Shown: in pieces, positions 57,205 to 64,000 of the stretch
Position numbering within the stretch: position 1 is the stretch's first letter
Layout of the letters: every line of letters begins with the position of its first letter
The notes under the pieces: model-generated
Databases searched by the model: none
Seen by the model: only the letters and a program-made list of their open reading frames with translations
Told to the model about the DNA's origin: nothing
Assembly: GCF_014323725.1 (NCBI RefSeq)
Contig: NZ_JABVED010000025.1
Coordinates: 1-64,000 of the forward strand
DNA from: Actinokineospora xionganensis
GTDB taxonomy: Bacteria > Actinomycetota > Actinomycetes > Mycobacteriales > Pseudonocardiaceae
Direction: 5' to 3'
DNA length: 64,000 nucleotides
Position numbers and translations under genes: made by a program

Positions 57205-59226
57205 TCACACCTGGTCGCGCGGGAACGTACGGTCCCAGTTCTCGGAGAACACCCTTCGCTCCCCCTCGAAGCCGTCGATCCGCGCGTGCAGCCGGAACTC
57301 GGTCGGGGTGCAGGTGAGGACCTGCTGGGTCCGCGTGCCGGCCGACCAGTCGCCGCGGCGGAAACTCATCGTCCAGTCGGTCCGCCCCTCGACCGAGGTG
57401 AAGTCGTCCGCGGTCCAGCCGTAGTGCTCCAGGACCCGCTTGCCGACTTCCATCCCCGAGTCGTCGAACCGCACGACCCCGTTGTCCTTCACCACATCCA
57501 GGGCGCCGCGGTAGTCCACCAGGTCGCGGGACACGGTCCACCGGTGCTCACCCGGCAGCAACGCGGTGACCGTCGCGGCGGGCGCGCCTTCCGGCTCGTC
57601 GAACGGGCGCAGCGACACCTCGTCGGACTCGCCGACCGGGCGGACTGGCAGCTCGATCGAACTGGCCCCGGTGTGCACGGTCAGTCGCACCGGCTCCGGG
57701 GGCGGCCAGGCGAGTGGCCAGTACGATGTGGACAGTGACAGCCGAATCCGGTGCCCGGCAGGAAACGCTTGCGCCACACCGTTGAGCTGGATCTCCACGC
57801 TGTAGCGCTCCCCCGGCACGACCGGCGAGGGATCATCGTGCGACTCACGGTGCGTCAGGTTCAGCAGCCCGTAGGACACCCGGGTCGCCCGGCCGTCCGG
57901 TGCGACGTCGGACAGGCGTGCCGCCACCATCGCGACCGGCGCCGTGGCCGACACGTCGAGCCGGACCACCGGCGCGCCAAGGATCTCGCACGGCTCGGTG
58001 AGCAAGTCCGAGTCGAACACCAGCGACCCGCCGTCCTCCTCGCGCTGGTCGTACGGCAGGTCCGGCGGCGCGTTGTAGGAACACCACTTCCCGGCGAACT
58101 GCCCCACGCTCAGCGGCGATTCGATGGTCAGGCCGGTGGACTCGACCCGCTCCCCCTCGGCGGCGATCCGGTGCGGCCCAAGCGGTCTGCGGTCGCGCCG
58201 GACGTGCGGCGACGGCCACGACGGCTCACCGACCCAGCGGCCGGGCCGCTTCTCGTACGCCGTCGACGGCGGCATGCTCTCCTGCATCCACGTGCGCAGC
58301 ACGGGCTCGTCGAACTCGACGTCCTCGTCGCGCAGCCAGCGGTCGAACCAGCGGACCACTTCCTGCAGGTAGCCGATAGCCGGGCCGGGCACGCCGAGAT
58401 GCGGATACTTGTGCGACCACGGACCGATCAGCCCCATCCGCGGCACGTCCAGCTCCGCCATCAGCCGCAGCACGGCGTTGGAGTACCCGTCGGCCCAGCC
58501 GCACGCGGCGAACACCGGCACGCTGACCGCGGAGTAGTCCTCGCACACCGACGCGTGCCGCCAGTAGTCGTCGCGGCGCTGGTGGCTCAGCCACTCGATG
58601 ATCCACGGCCCCGCGGATTCCAGCCGCCGCAACCACATCTCCCGCCACCGCTGCCCCACCAGGGCCGGGTCGGGCGGGCAGGCGCCGTAGGCGAACATGG
58701 TCCCGGACTCCGCCAGGCTGTCCGACAGCAGACAGCCGCCCATGTAGTGCATGTCGTCGGCGTAGCGGTCGTCGGTGAACGACGCGATGCAAATCGCCCC
58801 CAGGCTCGGCGGCTTGCGCGCGGCCACCTGCAGCGCGGCGAACCCGCCCCAGGAGATGCCAAGCATCCCGGTCCGGCCGTCGCACCAGGGCTGGTCGGCC
58901 AGCCACGCCAGCACGTCCTCCGCGTCGGCCTGCTCCCGCTCCAGGTATTCGTCAGTCAGCACCCCGTCGGACTCACCCGTTCCCCGGATGTCCACTCGCA
59001 CGCAGGCGTAGCCGTGCCCGGCCAGGTACGGGTGCGCGATCGAGTCGCGCACCGAGGTCAGATCCCTTTTGCGGTAAGGGATGTACTCCAGGATCGCGGG
59101 TACGGGCTGGTCGTCGGACGACAGCGGACGCCACATCCGCGCGGCCAGCCGGGTGCCGTCGGACACCGGGATCCAGAAGTGCTCCTCTTCCTTGACGGCG
59201 TGCGGAAGGTCGGTCACGGCTCGCAT
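57205..59226 (-). CDS. CocE/NonD-family alpha/beta hydrolase
   Basis: 673 aa hydrolase. Catalytic elements: oxyanion region LEYIPYRKRDLTSVRDSIAH, nucleophile elbow GISWGGFAALQVAA, Asp in FAACGWADGYSNAV, His in LIGPWSHKYPHLG, then the CocE-type jelly roll (LDVSATAPVAMVAARLSD, VSYGLLNLTHRESHDD, LPVRPVGESDEVSL). Cytoplasmic, since no signal peptide. 6 nt after the ATP-grasp gene and probably its partner. It may hydrolyse the amide, ester or peptide that the ATP-grasp enzyme makes. Confidence 0.88.
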   Translation of the reverse strand: MRAVTDLPHAVKEEEHFWIPVSDGTRLAARMWRPLSSDDQPVPAILEYIPYRKRDLTSVRDSIAHPYLAGHGYACVRVDIRGTGESDGVLTDEYLEREQADAEDVLAWLADQPWCDGRTGMLGISWGGFAALQVAARKPPSLGAICIASFTDDRYADDMHYMGGCLLSDSLAESGTMFAYGACPPDPALVGQRWREMWLRRLESAGPWIIEWLSHQRRDDYWRHASVCEDYSAVSVPVFAACGWADGYSNAVLRLMAELDVPRMGLIGPWSHKYPHLGVPGPAIGYLQEVVRWFDRWLRDEDVEFDEPVLRTWMQESMPPSTAYEKRPGRWVGEPSWPSPHVRRDRRPLGPHRIAAEGERVESTGLTIESPLSVGQFAGKWCSYNAPPDLPYDQREEDGGSLVFDSDLLTEPCEILGAPVVRLDVSATAPVAMVAARLSDVAPDGRATRVSYGLLNLTHRESHDDPSPVVPGERYSVEIQLNGVAQAFPAGHRIRLSLSTSYWPLAWPPPEPVRLTVHTGASSIELPVRPVGESDEVSLRPFDEPEGAPAATVTALLPGEHRWTVSRDLVDYRGALDVVKDNGVVRFDDSGMEVGKRVLEHYGWTADDFTSVEGRTDWTMSFRRGDWSAGTRTQQVLTCTPTEFRLHARIDGFEGERRVFSENWDRTFPRDQV

Positions 59227-59232
59227 CGGGTG

Positions 59233-60516
59233 CTATCCCCCCTCGAAGTCGAAGCGCAGCGCGGCGACACACCGGTCGTACTTCTCGCGCAGCTGCGCGG
59301 GTCCGTCCGCGCCCACCACGATCTCCGCGAGCTCATAGCTGTAACTGTCCTGTCCGGACAGCTCCGAGAGCCGAGACCCGTCGGCGGCCCGGCGGTACAC
59401 GCTGACCCCGCCGATCCTGTCCTCAATGGACTTGATCTCCTCGGTCGTCGGCCCCCGCGTCAGCAGCCCGTCGTCGAAGCGACGCAGGTACCAGCGTGCG
59501 GCCAGGTCGTACGGGCCGCCGTCGAGCGGGCGCCGCGGGTCTTCCCCGAGCGCCACCTTGAGCATGTAGTGGTGGTTCGGGAAGCCGTTGACCAGCGCGA
59601 ACATCTCGGCATGGGACTGCGAGTGGCGCGGGTTGATCTCCAGCAGGCTGACCTCGCCGGTCTCGGGATCGCAGAAGTACTCGATGCTGAAGGTTCCCGG
59701 ATCGAACCCGACCCCCTTCATCACCCGCTTGGACACGTCGACGAGCCTGCGCTGAACCTCCTCGGGCAGCTGCGACGGGTACTGGTGCCGCAGGAAGCTC
59801 GACACCTGCGGGTACACCAGGGAATCGAGCACGGCGTAGATCTCGACGTCGCCGTCGAGGCTGTACCCCTCGACCGCGGCCCTCGCCCCGCTCAAGGCGC
59901 GCTCGGCCAACGCGACCTGCCCGCCCGCGTCGGCGATCTCGGGCGGCAGGTCGGCCTGGTCGAGCAGGTAGTCGAACGGTTCGCCCACGCGGCCGATCCC
60001 GTCGGCGATCTCGGCCACGGCCGACCGGAATTCCGCGTCGTCGGTCACCTCGAACGCCAGGTCCGAGGAGAACGACTTGACCGGCTTGAGCCAGAAGGGA
60101 AAGCGCAGCGGAGGCTTGTCATCGTCGAGTTCGACCAGCGCGAACTCGGGGTGCTCGGTGATCACCTTCCGCTGCTCGAGCCTGCTCCAGTACTTGTGCT
60201 CGCACTTGAGCACCGACTCCAGGCTCGCTGCCCGCACGCCGAACTCGCGGCACAGCAGCGGAAGCATGGTGCTCACCGGGAAATCCCAGTAGCCGACGAT
60301 GGCGTCGATCGTGTCGTCGAAGGACGTCAGCACCTTCCTGGCCTTGTCGAGCAGGTCGACGATCGGGATCTCGCCCTTCTGCAGCTCCTCGAGCGTGAGC
60401 AGGCCGTGGAACCGGTAGCGGTCCGCGTCCGGCACCTGGCGTAACAGCGCGTGGTTCACTTCGTCGAGACCGATGACGACAATGTTCTTTGGGGACACCG
60501 TGTTCTTGCGGGACAT
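59233..60516 (-). CDS. ATP-grasp ligase
   Basis: 427 aa carboxylate-amine ligase fold. N-domain KNIVVIGLDEVNHALLRQV; ATP-site and metal blocks FWLKPVKSFSSDLAFEVTDD, AVEGYSLDGDVEIYAVLDSL and VSLLEINPRHSQSHAEMF (Glu/Asn metal ligands). Such enzymes join a carboxylate to an amine or thiol via acyl phosphate; substrates unknown. ATG 60516 with AGGAGA 5 nt upstream. 22 nt after the alcohol dehydrogenase gene and 6 nt before the CocE-family gene. Confidence 0.88.
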   Translation of the reverse strand: MSRKNTVSPKNIVVIGLDEVNHALLRQVPDADRYRFHGLLTLEELQKGEIPIVDLLDKARKVLTSFDDTIDAIVGYWDFPVSTMLPLLCREFGVRAASLESVLKCEHKYWSRLEQRKVITEHPEFALVELDDDKPPLRFPFWLKPVKSFSSDLAFEVTDDAEFRSAVAEIADGIGRVGEPFDYLLDQADLPPEIADAGGQVALAERALSGARAAVEGYSLDGDVEIYAVLDSLVYPQVSSFLRHQYPSQLPEEVQRRLVDVSKRVMKGVGFDPGTFSIEYFCDPETGEVSLLEINPRHSQSHAEMFALVNGFPNHHYMLKVALGEDPRRPLDGGPYDLAARWYLRRFDDGLLTRGPTTEEIKSIEDRIGGVSVYRRAADGSRLSELSGQDSYSYELAEIVVGADGPAQLREKYDRCVAALRFDFEGG

Positions 60517-60538
60517 GGTTCTCCTGGTTCGTCGTCGG

Positions 60539-61723
60539 TCAGGGTCGCAACAGGATCTTCACCGCTCCATCCTGCTTGCGTTGGAACATCTCGTAGGCGT
60601 GCGGCGCCTGCGCCAGCGGGATCTTGTGGGTGGCGAACGACTCCGTGCCCAAGGGGTCTTCGTCGGTGAGCAGCGGCAACAGGTCGCTGACCCAGCGCCA
60701 GACGTTGGCCTGGCCCATCCGCAGCTGGATCTGCTTGTCGAACATGGTCAGCAGCGGCATCGGGTCGGCCATGCCGCCGTAGACGCCGATCACCGAGATG
60801 GTGCCGCCGCGCCGGACGATGTCGATCGCCAGGCGCAGCGCGTGCAGCCGGTCGACCCCGGCCCGGCGCATGAAGGCCGCGGCGACGGTGTCGGGCAGGA
60901 AACCGGTGAGCTGCTGGGCGGTCTTGGCCACGGGAGCGCCATGTGCCTCCATGCCGACCGCGTCGATGACCGAGTCGGCGCCGCGGCCATCGGTGCGGGA
61001 GCGGATCACGTCGGCGAGGTCGCTGCCGTGCTCACGCAGGTCGAGGGTCTCGATGCCGCGTTCCCTGGCCCGCTCCAGCCGTTCGGGCACCAGGTCGACG
61101 CCGATCACTTTGCCCGCGCCGCGGTGTTTGGCGATGCGGGCCGACATGTCACCGATGGGTCCGAGACCGAGCACGACCACGCTGCCCTCCGGCGGAATCG
61201 CGGCGTACTCGACGGCCTGCCAGGAAGTAGGCAGCACGTCGGAGAGGTAGACGAACCGGTCGTCCGGCGGGCCGTGCGGGACCTTGATCGGCAGCGTGTC
61301 GCCGAACGGGACCCGCAGGTACTCGGCCTGACCACCCGGGACCTGGCCGTAGAGCTTGGTGTAGCCGAACAGCGCGGCGCCCATCCCCTGCTCGCGGACC
61401 TGGGTGGTCTCGCACTGCGAGTGCAGGCCGTGCCCGCACATGAAGCAGGTCCCGCAGGAGATGTTGAACGGCACCACCACGCGGTCGCCCGCCTTCAGCG
61501 AGCGCACGTCGGGACCGACCTCCTCGACCACGCCCATCGGTTCGTGGCCGAGGATGTCGCCCTCGTCGAGGAAGGGGCCGAGCAGTTCGTAGAGATGCAG
61601 GTCCGAGCCACAGATGCCGCTGGCGGTGATGCCCACGATGACGTCGGAGGACTCCTTGATCACCGGGTCGGGCACGGACTCCACGCGCACATCGCGCTTG
61701 CCGTGCCAGGTGACGGCCTTCAT
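60539..61723 (-). CDS. zinc-dependent alcohol/formaldehyde dehydrogenase-type
   Basis: 394 aa MDR enzyme. Catalytic zinc site CGSDLHLYELLG and GHEPMGVVEEVG; structural zinc CGTCFMCGHGLHSQC; cofactor loop VVVLGLGPIGDMSARIAKHR. The length and layout match glutathione-independent formaldehyde dehydrogenase-type enzymes; substrate not certain. ATG 61723 with GGAGG 9 nt upstream. First gene of a three-gene operon with ATP-grasp and CocE-family products. Upstream hairpin 61847-61877 ends the SRPBCC gene. Confidence 0.88.
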   Translation of the reverse strand: MKAVTWHGKRDVRVESVPDPVIKESSDVIVGITASGICGSDLHLYELLGPFLDEGDILGHEPMGVVEEVGPDVRSLKAGDRVVVPFNISCGTCFMCGHGLHSQCETTQVREQGMGAALFGYTKLYGQVPGGQAEYLRVPFGDTLPIKVPHGPPDDRFVYLSDVLPTSWQAVEYAAIPPEGSVVVLGLGPIGDMSARIAKHRGAGKVIGVDLVPERLERARERGIETLDLREHGSDLADVIRSRTDGRGADSVIDAVGMEAHGAPVAKTAQQLTGFLPDTVAAAFMRRAGVDRLHALRLAIDIVRRGGTISVIGVYGGMADPMPLLTMFDKQIQLRMGQANVWRWVSDLLPLLTDEDPLGTESFATHKIPLAQAPHAYEMFQRKQDGAVKILLRP

Positions 61724-61846
61724 CTCGCTCAACCTCCAGTGTCCGGGGGTGGAACCTGTCGGGTTCCCCTGAGCGGACACGCTTACACATCCGCGGGCGC
61801 CGAGCCCGGAACCAGTGCCGCTCAACGGGATCGGCCGCGGACACAG

Positions 61847-61877
61847 CCGTCCCCCACGGCGATTCCATGGGGGACGG
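61847..61877 (-). terminator. hairpin after the SRPBCC gene
   Basis: CCGTCCCCCA (61847-61856) pairs perfectly with TGGGGGACGG (61868-61877), 11-nt loop. In the minus direction it follows the SRPBCC stop at 61895 and precedes the dehydrogenase gene. Confidence 0.8.
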
Positions 61878-61894
61878 TGCCTATCGGTATCCGG

Positions 61895-62503
61895 TCACAG
61901 CGGCGGCCGCGGATCGGTCTTAGGGGAAAGACCGCCGGTGTCCGGGTCGTCCGGCAGCAGCCCGCTCACGCCCGGCCCGCCGGGCCGGATGCCCGCGCCC
62001 GGCTTGCCCGCCTGGGTGCTGGAGCCCTGGGCGGTGGACTGCTCCGTCGTGCTCTCCACCGAGCCGCGCCACGCGCCGGTCTCCCGGCCGCCGCGCTCCT
62101 CGATGAACTCCTTGAACCGCTTCAGGTCGCCCTTGACCCGACGGTCCAGCACACCGAGCTTGTCGGCGACGTTCTCGACGAAGCCCTCCGGATCGATGTT
62201 CATCTTCGCGGTGACCCGAGTGGTCCGGGCGTCGACCTTGTCGAAGGTGACCTTCCCGGCGTGGTCCGGTCCCGCGTCAGAGCGCCATGAGACGCACTGG
62301 TCGGGGATCTGCTCGACGATCGTCGCGTCGAACTCGCGGGTCACCCCGCCGACCTTGGTCACCCAGTGCACGTGGGTGTCGTCAAGCTGGCGCACCTGCT
62401 CGACGCCCTCCATGAAGCGCGGGAAGGTCTCGAACTGAGTCCACTGGTTGTAGGCGTCGGTCACCGGAACTCCGACCTCCACGCTCTCGGTGATCGTGCT
62501 CAA
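61895..62503 (-). CDS. SRPBCC (cyclase/dehydrase-type) protein with disordered tail
   Basis: 202 aa. Residues ~1-145 are a START-like polyketide-cyclase/dehydrase fold (SVEVGVPVTDAYNQWTQFET, VHWVTKVGGVTREFDATIVE, GFVENVADKLGVLDRRVKGD). The last ~55 residues are Gly/Pro/Ser-rich and disordered. TTG 62503 is chosen because GGAAGGAG stands 8 nt upstream; it begins TTG AGC ACG ATC like the thioesterase gene. Function is unknown; such proteins are often ligand-binding or stress-related. Confidence 0.85.
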   Translation of the reverse strand: MSTITESVEVGVPVTDAYNQWTQFETFPRFMEGVEQVRQLDDTHVHWVTKVGGVTREFDATIVEQIPDQCVSWRSDAGPDHAGKVTFDKVDARTTRVTAKMNIDPEGFVENVADKLGVLDRRVKGDLKRFKEFIEERGGRETGAWRGSVESTTEQSTAQGSSTQAGKPGAGIRPGGPGVSGLLPDDPDTGGLSPKTDPRPPL

Positions 62504-62570
62504 CGAGATCACTCCTTCCTTGCGTCGTCTGGAACCCACGACATACCCAAGGAAGCGCCGGTCTACACGG

Positions 62571-62915
62571 TCACCCGTGGTGCGGGATGCCGCGCACGGC
62601 GTGGTCGGCGAACTCCATCGCCTCGTTGACCAGCCCCGACAGGTGGCCGCTCACCACGCGGTAAACCATCCGCCTGCCTTCGCGGCGGACACGAACCAGG
62701 CCCGCCAGCCGGAGCCTGCCGAGATGCTGCGACACCGACGACCGCGACGCGCACACCTGCCCCGCGAGGGTGTTGACGTCCTGCTCCCCCGCCGCGAGCA
62801 GCCGCAGCAGGGCGAGTCGGGTCGGGTCGGCCAGCATCGCCAACACCTCGGCGGCAACCCGGTATCGCTCTTCCTGCGAGCCGGTGGCAGTTGCCATGTC
62901 ATTGTGCGCGCGCAT
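62571..62915 (-). CDS. ArsR/SmtB-family metal-sensing repressor
   Basis: 114 aa. Winged helix: LADPTRLALLRLLAAGEQDV, then recognition region ASRSSVSQHLGRLRLAGLV. The C-terminal helix FADHAVRGIPHH has His/Asp residues like zinc- or nickel-sensing alpha5 sites, and a Cys lies in the recognition helix start (VCASRS). It should repress its divergent neighbour, a cation diffusion facilitator. ATG 62915 is used; an internal ATG at 62897 is possible. Dyad at 62926-62937 lies between the two genes. Confidence 0.9.
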   Translation of the reverse strand: MRAHNDMATATGSQEERYRVAAEVLAMLADPTRLALLRLLAAGEQDVNTLAGQVCASRSSVSQHLGRLRLAGLVRVRREGRRMVYRVVSGHLSGLVNEAMEFADHAVRGIPHHG

Positions 62916-62925
62916 GGTTGCATAT

Positions 62926-62937
62926 TGCTCCTGAGCA
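62926..62937. promoter_or_regulatory. dyad between ArsR and CDF genes
   Basis: TGCTC (62926-62930) and GAGCA (62933-62937) form a 12-bp palindrome around CT, flanked by TTGCATAT on the left and CATTCTGCAA on the right. It lies in the 58-bp gap between divergent starts and is the likely ArsR site. Metal and exact operator need binding data. Confidence 0.5.
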
Positions 62938-62973
62938 GGGCATTCTGCAAGCTTAGAGAGCTGAGGAGGCCAG

Positions 62974-63966
62974 ATGAGCCACGGTCACGGACACTCGCAC
63001 AAGCACCGCCTTCGCCACCTGCTGAAACCCCACAGCCACGACAGCGCCGACCGCGTCGACAGCGCCCTGGAGGCGAGCAGGCGCGGCATGCGCACCCTGG
63101 TCTGGTCGTTCGCGGCGCTCCTGGTCACCGCCGTCGCGCAGTTGGCCGTTGTGGTGGTGAGCGGGTCGGTGGCGCTGCTGGGCGACACCGTGCACAACTT
63201 CGCCGACGCCCTGACCGCGGTGCCGATCGGCGTCGCGTTCCTCCTCGGCAGGCGGGTGGCGACGCGGCGCCACACCTATGGGCTCGGCCGGGCGGAGGAC
63301 CTCGCCGGCGTCGTCGTCGTGCTGGTCATCGCCGGGTCGGCGGCCTTCGCGGGCTGGCAGGCGATAGACCGACTGATCGACCCGCAGCCGGTGCGGCACC
63401 TGTGGGTGGTGGCCGCGGCGGGCGTGGTCGGCTTCGCGGGCAACGAAATCGTGGCGCGCTACCGCATCAGGGTCGGCCGTGAGATCGGCTCGGCCGCCCT
63501 CGTCGCGGACGGCCTGCACGCGCGCACGGACGGCTTCACCTCACTGGCCGTCGTCCTCGGCGCGCTCGGCGTCGGTCTCGGATTCCCGTTGGCGGACCCG
63601 ATCATCGGTCTCGCGATCACGGCGGCGATCCTGTTCGTCCTGCGCGACGCGGCGAAGGAAGTGTTCGCCCGGCTGATGGACGCGGTCGACCCGGCGGCCG
63701 TCGAACTGGCCGAACGCACCGCCGCGGACACTCCGGGCGTCAACGCCGTCGGCCAGGTCAGGATGCGCTGGATCGGCCACACCCTGCGCGCGGAACTGTC
63801 AGTCAGTGTCGACGCGGCGTTGACCGTCGAACAGGCCCACCACATCGCCCACGACGTCGAACACCGCCTGGTGCACGCCGTCCCCCGCCTCGGCGCGGCA
63901 ACCGTCCATACCGAGCCCGCCGCCCGTGCGGAAGTCGCCCACCAGGCACTCGCACACCACCACTGA
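62974..63966 (+). CDS. cation diffusion facilitator (metal efflux)
   Basis: 330 aa proton-coupled divalent metal exporter. His-rich N-terminus (MSHGHGHSHKHRLRH), six TM helices, and the HxxxD-type metal sites in TM2 (DTVHNFADALTAVP) and TM5 (DGLHARTDGFTSLA). C-terminal cytoplasmic domain with MDAVDPAAVEL and AHHIAHDVEHRL; His-rich tail at the end. Zinc or cobalt are the likely ions. ATG 62974 with GAGGAGG upstream. Divergent from and probably regulated by the ArsR gene. The last 34 bases of the window hold no gene. Confidence 0.93.
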   Translation: MSHGHGHSHKHRLRHLLKPHSHDSADRVDSALEASRRGMRTLVWSFAALLVTAVAQLAVVVVSGSVALLGDTVHNFADALTAVPIGVAFLLGRRVATRRHTYGLGRAEDLAGVVVVLVIAGSAAFAGWQAIDRLIDPQPVRHLWVVAAAGVVGFAGNEIVARYRIRVGREIGSAALVADGLHARTDGFTSLAVVLGALGVGLGFPLADPIIGLAITAAILFVLRDAAKEVFARLMDAVDPAAVELAERTAADTPGVNAVGQVRMRWIGHTLRAELSVSVDAALTVEQAHHIAHDVEHRLVHAVPRLGAATVHTEPAARAEVAHQALAHHH

Positions 63967-64000
63967 CCAACTACCGGGCGCGGGCGGCTTGTAGGACGCC

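Noticed and set aside
57751-60444. Open frame of 897 codons opposite the CocE and ATP-grasp genes
   Set aside because: Arises from strand bias; both genes on the minus strand have full motifs, and this frame has none.

Overview
This is a high-GC actinobacterial chromosome segment, most likely from the Pseudonocardiaceae (Actinokineospora/Saccharothrix/Lentzea-like). The evidence is codon use, GTG/TTG starts, an XRE-DUF5753/DUF397 pair, an ANTAR regulator, and the order polA - liv operon - pdtaR - tRNA-Leu, which I recall from other actinomycetes. There are about 60 protein genes, one tRNA, several pseudogenes and a handful of hairpins. I see no CRISPR array, rRNA or intact insertion sequence.

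Layout. (1) 1-13.5 kb is core: polA, a PaaI-type thioesterase, an XRE/DUF397 pair facing a secreted I36-type peptide, the branched-chain amino-acid ABC operon livKHMGF, a secreted FnIII protein, pdtaR and tRNA-Leu(CAA). (2) 13.6-14.8 kb directly after the tRNA holds the wreck of a mobile element: a serine recombinase C-terminus with a stop and a frameshift, fused to the first 46 codons of a PAPS-reductase-like gene. (3) 15-27.5 kb is accessory: a secreted LVIVD-repeat protein with an S15/CocE peptidase, an NTF2/PNPOx/CGNR operon behind a dyad operator, a ROK-regulated sugar operon (dehydrogenase, binding protein, two permeases, no ATPase), and a broken rhodanese-CBS gene. (4) 27.6-35.1 kb carries a DEAD-box helicase with a DbpA-like tail, an AraC/VOC/UvrA-paralog group and a large secreted HExxH protein. 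(5) 35.2-40 kb has direct repeats, an aminoglycoside-phosphotransferase-like gene coupled to a frameshifted SecDF, and a secreted collagen-like/tail-collar protein.

The most interesting part is 40.2-49.5 kb. It combines a GTP cyclohydrolase II paralog whose catalytic Tyr is replaced by His, a creatininase-family protein (the family of the archaeal FAPy deformylase ArfB), a RibD-type reductase, a 6-pyruvoyltetrahydropterin-synthase homolog lacking the catalytic Cys and one zinc His, a zinc-dehydrogenase-like oxidoreductase, a GT4 glycosyltransferase, a SAM methyltransferase, a CDP-alcohol phosphotransferase, a flippase-like membrane protein and an LTA-synthase-like sulfatase. My reading is a split GTP-to-pyrimidine route (FAPy formed, then deformylated by a second enzyme) feeding a glycosylated, possibly lipid-linked metabolite. 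The product is unknown to me.

The right end (49.5-64 kb) holds an S4 protein with a 33-bp imperfect hairpin at its 3' end, membrane and lipoproteins, an MFS exporter behind a TetR remnant, an ECF sigma factor with a SnoaL-like tail, topoisomerase IB, an alcohol dehydrogenase/ATP-grasp/CocE operon, and an ArsR/cation-efflux pair. All functions are inferred from reading translated sequence; no database search was run.
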